Source of the DNA: Austwickia sp. TVS 96-490-7B
GTDB taxonomy: Bacteria > Actinomycetota > Actinomycetes > Actinomycetales > Dermatophilaceae
Direction of reading: 5' to 3'
Assembly (NCBI RefSeq): GCF_019331795.1
Contig: NZ_JAHPZL010000003.1
Location: 114,030 to 161,787 of the forward strand
DNA length: 47,758 nucleotides
A program made the translations under genes and the position numbers. Of the stretch, positions 45,823 through 47,758 are shown piece after piece. How positions within the stretch are numbered: position 1 is the stretch's first letter; each line of letters begins with the position of its first letter. The notes beneath the pieces were generated by a model. That model worked only from the letters and a program-made list of their open reading frames with translations. It was not told where the DNA came from and did no database searches.

Positions 45823-47100
45823 TTAGAGGTCATCCTCCGAGAGGGCCCGTTCCAACGCGACCGTGCCTGGGTACGGCGATGCCACCCGGCTCCGCCGAAA
45901 TCCCGCCTTACGGTAAAACCGCAGATTGCGAGAACTGTTCGCTCCGGTGACCAACCACGCGGTGGTGGCCTGCGTGGGTGCGCTGCGCACCACATGGGCG
46001 AGCAATTCCTGGCCCAGCCCACGGCCGTGCAGATCTGGCGCCACCATCAATCGGCCGATTTCCCAGAATCGCCCACGGTCAGATCCGACGTTCTCCTCCA
46101 GGGGCTCTGACAGGTCAGGTGCGCCTCGCCACGACCGACCCCGGACTGAACCCACCAGACGCCCCGACTGAGGATCGCGCACCACCCAGGTATGCCAGGG
46201 GGATCCAGGCGCCACGGTCGCCTTCATCGCATCCATATCCTCAGTTAACGGAGGAATATCAAAGGTGCCAGCGGTCCGTCCTTCATCGAGCCAGCAGGCG
46301 CGGGTCAAGACGAACAGTTCGGCGGCATCGGCAGGAGTGGCAGGCACGATCTGCAGCGGCTGTTTACCACCTCCAGCAAGGGTGGCTGACGACGGCAACA
46401 GATCAGGTCGACGGGTTGCGGTACGGGCTAGACGCTGGTCATGACGCCACGCAGCGATGCGCTGATGATCCCCGGATAGCAACACCTGAGGCACCTGATG
46501 ACCTCGCCAGGTGGCAGGTTTGGTGTACACCGGGTACTCGAGCAACCCACCAGTATGGGACTCCTCAGTCAGAGATTCCTCGTTGCCGATCACTCCGGGC
46601 AACAATCGAGCGATCGCTTCGATCATCGCCAGGACTGCCACCTCCCCACCGTTGAGGACGTAATCACCCAGAGAGAGAATCCTGACCCGCTCCGGACCTA
46701 ACTGGCTCCGGGCTTCGTCGTACACCCGCTCGTCAATGCCCTCGTACCGCCCACAGGCAAAGGCCAACCACGGCACACCCGCCAGTTCGTACGCCGTTGT
46801 CTGCGTGAAGGGCTCGCCACCAGGCCCGGGAACAATCAACGTGGGCAGCTGCCCGCCAGCAGAACCCACCAGCTCGTCAAGGGCTTCGCCCCAGGGCTGC
46901 GGAGTCATCACCATGCCAGCGCCACCCCCGTACGGCGTGTCATCGACGGTGTGATGCCGATCATGCGTGAACCGCCGGAGGTCATGGCTATGCACCTCCA
47001 GAAGCCCCTCTCGTCGAGCCTTCCCGATGAGGGACAATTCCAGCGGAGCGAGATAGTCCGGAAAGATCGAGAAGACGTCAATTCGCACGGGAAAGGTCAC
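45823..47100 (-). CDS. trmD: tRNA (guanine37-N1)-methyltransferase TrmD fused to a C-terminal GNAT acetyltransferase domain
   Basis: 425 residues, against about 230-270 for ordinary TrmD. Residues 1-235 are a complete Trm[26 protein letters not shown] (53-65), the SAM trefoil knot [12 protein letters not shown] (115-126) and [14 protein letters not shown] (143-156), and [13 protein letters not shown]. After a short linker, residues 248-420 match GNAT: an N-terminal helix ([19 protein letters not shown]), [10 protein letters not shown], the acetyl-CoA loop [17 protein letters not shown] (351-367) and a final [14 protein letters not shown]. The reading frame is unbroken. TrmD makes m1G37 against frameshifting; what the GNAT part acetylates is unknown. 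The start overlaps the rimM stop by 4 bp. Confidence 0.95.
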   Translation of the reverse strand: MTFPVRIDVFSIFPDYLAPLELSLIGKARREGLLEVHSHDLRRFTHDRHHTVDDTPYGGGAGMVMTPQPWGEALDELVGSAGGQLPTLIVPGPGGEPFTQTTAYELAGVPWLAFACGRYEGIDERVYDEARSQLGPERVRILSLGDYVLNGGEVAVLAMIEAIARLLPGVIGNEESLTEESHTGGLLEYPVYTKPATWRGHQVPQVLLSGDHQRIAAWRHDQRLARTATRRPDLLPSSATLAGGGKQPLQIVPATPADAAELFVLTRACWLDEGRTAGTFDIPPLTEDMDAMKATVAPGSPWHTWVVRDPQSGRLVGSVRGRSWRGAPDLSEPLEENVGSDRGRFWEIGRLMVAPDLHGRGLGQELLAHVVRSAPTQATTAWLVTGANSSRNLRFYRKAGFRRSRVASPYPGTVALERALSEDDL

Positions 47101-47633
47101 CGCCCCAATCCCAGGTCGAACAACCCTTCGGGGGCATCAATCACCACGTGACCAGCTGGCACATCCACCACCGGAACGAGGGCCTCCACGAAGGGAACCA
47201 AACCTCGACGACCATCAGTAAGACGCACATCAAGGCGGTCCTGTGCAGCGCCCATATCTAATCCCATGACTTCCCCGATCACCTCGCCGGAGACATCCTT
47301 GACCTGGAGTCCCACCAGTTCAGCCTCATACCAACCGTCAGTGTTGTCCTCCTCGACGGCAAAACGGAGTCGGCCGCCACGCAGCGCCTCCGCGGCGCTC
47401 CGGTCAGCGCAACCCTCAAAGGACAACAACCAAATCCCGTTGTGTACTCGGGCAGACGCCACGGTCAATTGATCCAGACCGGCCGGAGCGGCTGGGGCAT
47501 CTGCGCCGTCCCAGGTGAAAACCGCCCCAGGACGAAACCGCTCTTCAGGATGATCAGTGTGGAGGCGCACCGTCACCTCGCCGCGCAGTCCATGTGCCTT
47601 CCCGATACGAGCCACCACGGTGTCCCTAGCCAC
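47097..47633 (-). CDS. rimM: 16S rRNA processing protein RimM
   Basis: 178 residues. Starts [20 protein letters not shown], the RimM N-terminal domain (residues 4-90), then a PRC-barrel ([20 protein letters not shown]) ending with [18 protein letters not shown]. It helps maturation of the 30S head domain by binding S19. AGGAGA lies upstream. Followed by trmD with overlap; the 125 bp to the right edge hold only a short open frame that I do not recognise. Confidence 0.95.
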   Translation of the reverse strand: MARDTVVARIGKAHGLRGEVTVRLHTDHPEERFRPGAVFTWDGADAPAAPAGLDQLTVASARVHNGIWLLSFEGCADRSAAEALRGGRLRFAVEEDNTDGWYEAELVGLQVKDVSGEVIGEVMGLDMGAAQDRLDVRLTDGRRGLVPFVEALVPVVDVPAGHVVIDAPEGLFDLGLGR

Positions 47634-47758
47634 GAGAGGTCTCCTTCATTGATGACCGTCACGAGCGGACGCCCCGATCGTGACGACGGATCCGATAACG
47701 CTGATCAATGCCGACGCTCGGACCAGCAATGACACAGACGGCGGGGGCACGACATCAT

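Noticed and set aside
47634-47758. Possible 3' end of a KH-domain (KhpA) gene at the right edge
   Set aside because: KhpA commonly precedes rimM, but the only open minus-strand frame here does not end in a KhpA-like C-terminus.

Overview
This window is a chromosomal segment from a high-GC Gram-positive bacterium (Actinomycetota). A Micrococcales/Dermatophilaceae-type genome is my best guess, but I cannot fix the genus from sequence alone. The evidence is GC-rich third codon positions, frequent GTG starts, a DUF2469 gene next to rnhB, a DUF3152 protein, an Ala/Glu-rich S2 tail, and the classic actinobacterial order rimM-trmD-rplS-lepB-lepB-rnhB-DUF2469-yraN-comM-dprA-xerC ... rpsB-tsf-pyrH-frr-cdsA-rlmN ... 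dxr-rip-ispG-GNAT-proS. All of that backbone is on the minus strand, so transcription runs from the right edge to the left. No tRNA, rRNA, CRISPR array or insertion sequence was seen.

Left part (1-9.1 kb): a 20-codon purL-like scrap ends at a stop, followed by a fused BluB-CobT enzyme for the lower ligand of vitamin B12, a TauE/SafE exporter (minus), a purine salvage pair (NCS2 nucleobase permease + guanine deaminase, with a small membrane ORF overlapping the end), a DUF2891 protein, a strong bidirectional terminator, and proS.

Accessory cassette (9.3-14.6 kb, plus strand), lying between proS and the GNAT-ispG-rip-dxr block: two paralogous Cys-rich lipoproteins flank a small secreted protein resembling peptidase inhibitor family I36. 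Behind them come a membrane-anchored adaptor with a peptidoglycan-binding-like domain, an ABC ATPase and a MacB/FtsX-type permease, mostly overlapping. The middle of the cassette is AT-richer than its surroundings. This is the most likely place for an under-described system: a cell-envelope transport or stress/immunity module whose cargo is not evident.

Middle (14.6-29.7 kb): isoprenoid genes ispG and dxr around the site-2 protease gene; a succinate-semialdehyde dehydrogenase-type enzyme; a 57-residue small ORF; a complete potDABC polyamine-type ABC importer; a PadR regulator with a HAAS-like membrane partner and a 15-bp palindromic operator; a 578-bp non-coding region rich in dyads, two of which share the same loop; rlmN; and one unknown gene.

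Right part (29.7-47.8 kb): lipid and translation genes (cdsA, frr, pyrH, tsf, rpsB), interrupted by plus-strand genes for a methyltransferase, an aminotransferase and an M23 peptidase. These are followed by a DUF3152 protein with a perfect metzincin-type zinc motif, xerC, dprA, comM, yraN, DUF2469, rnhB, two consecutive type I signal peptidases, rplS, a TrmD protein fused to a C-terminal GNAT domain, and rimM.
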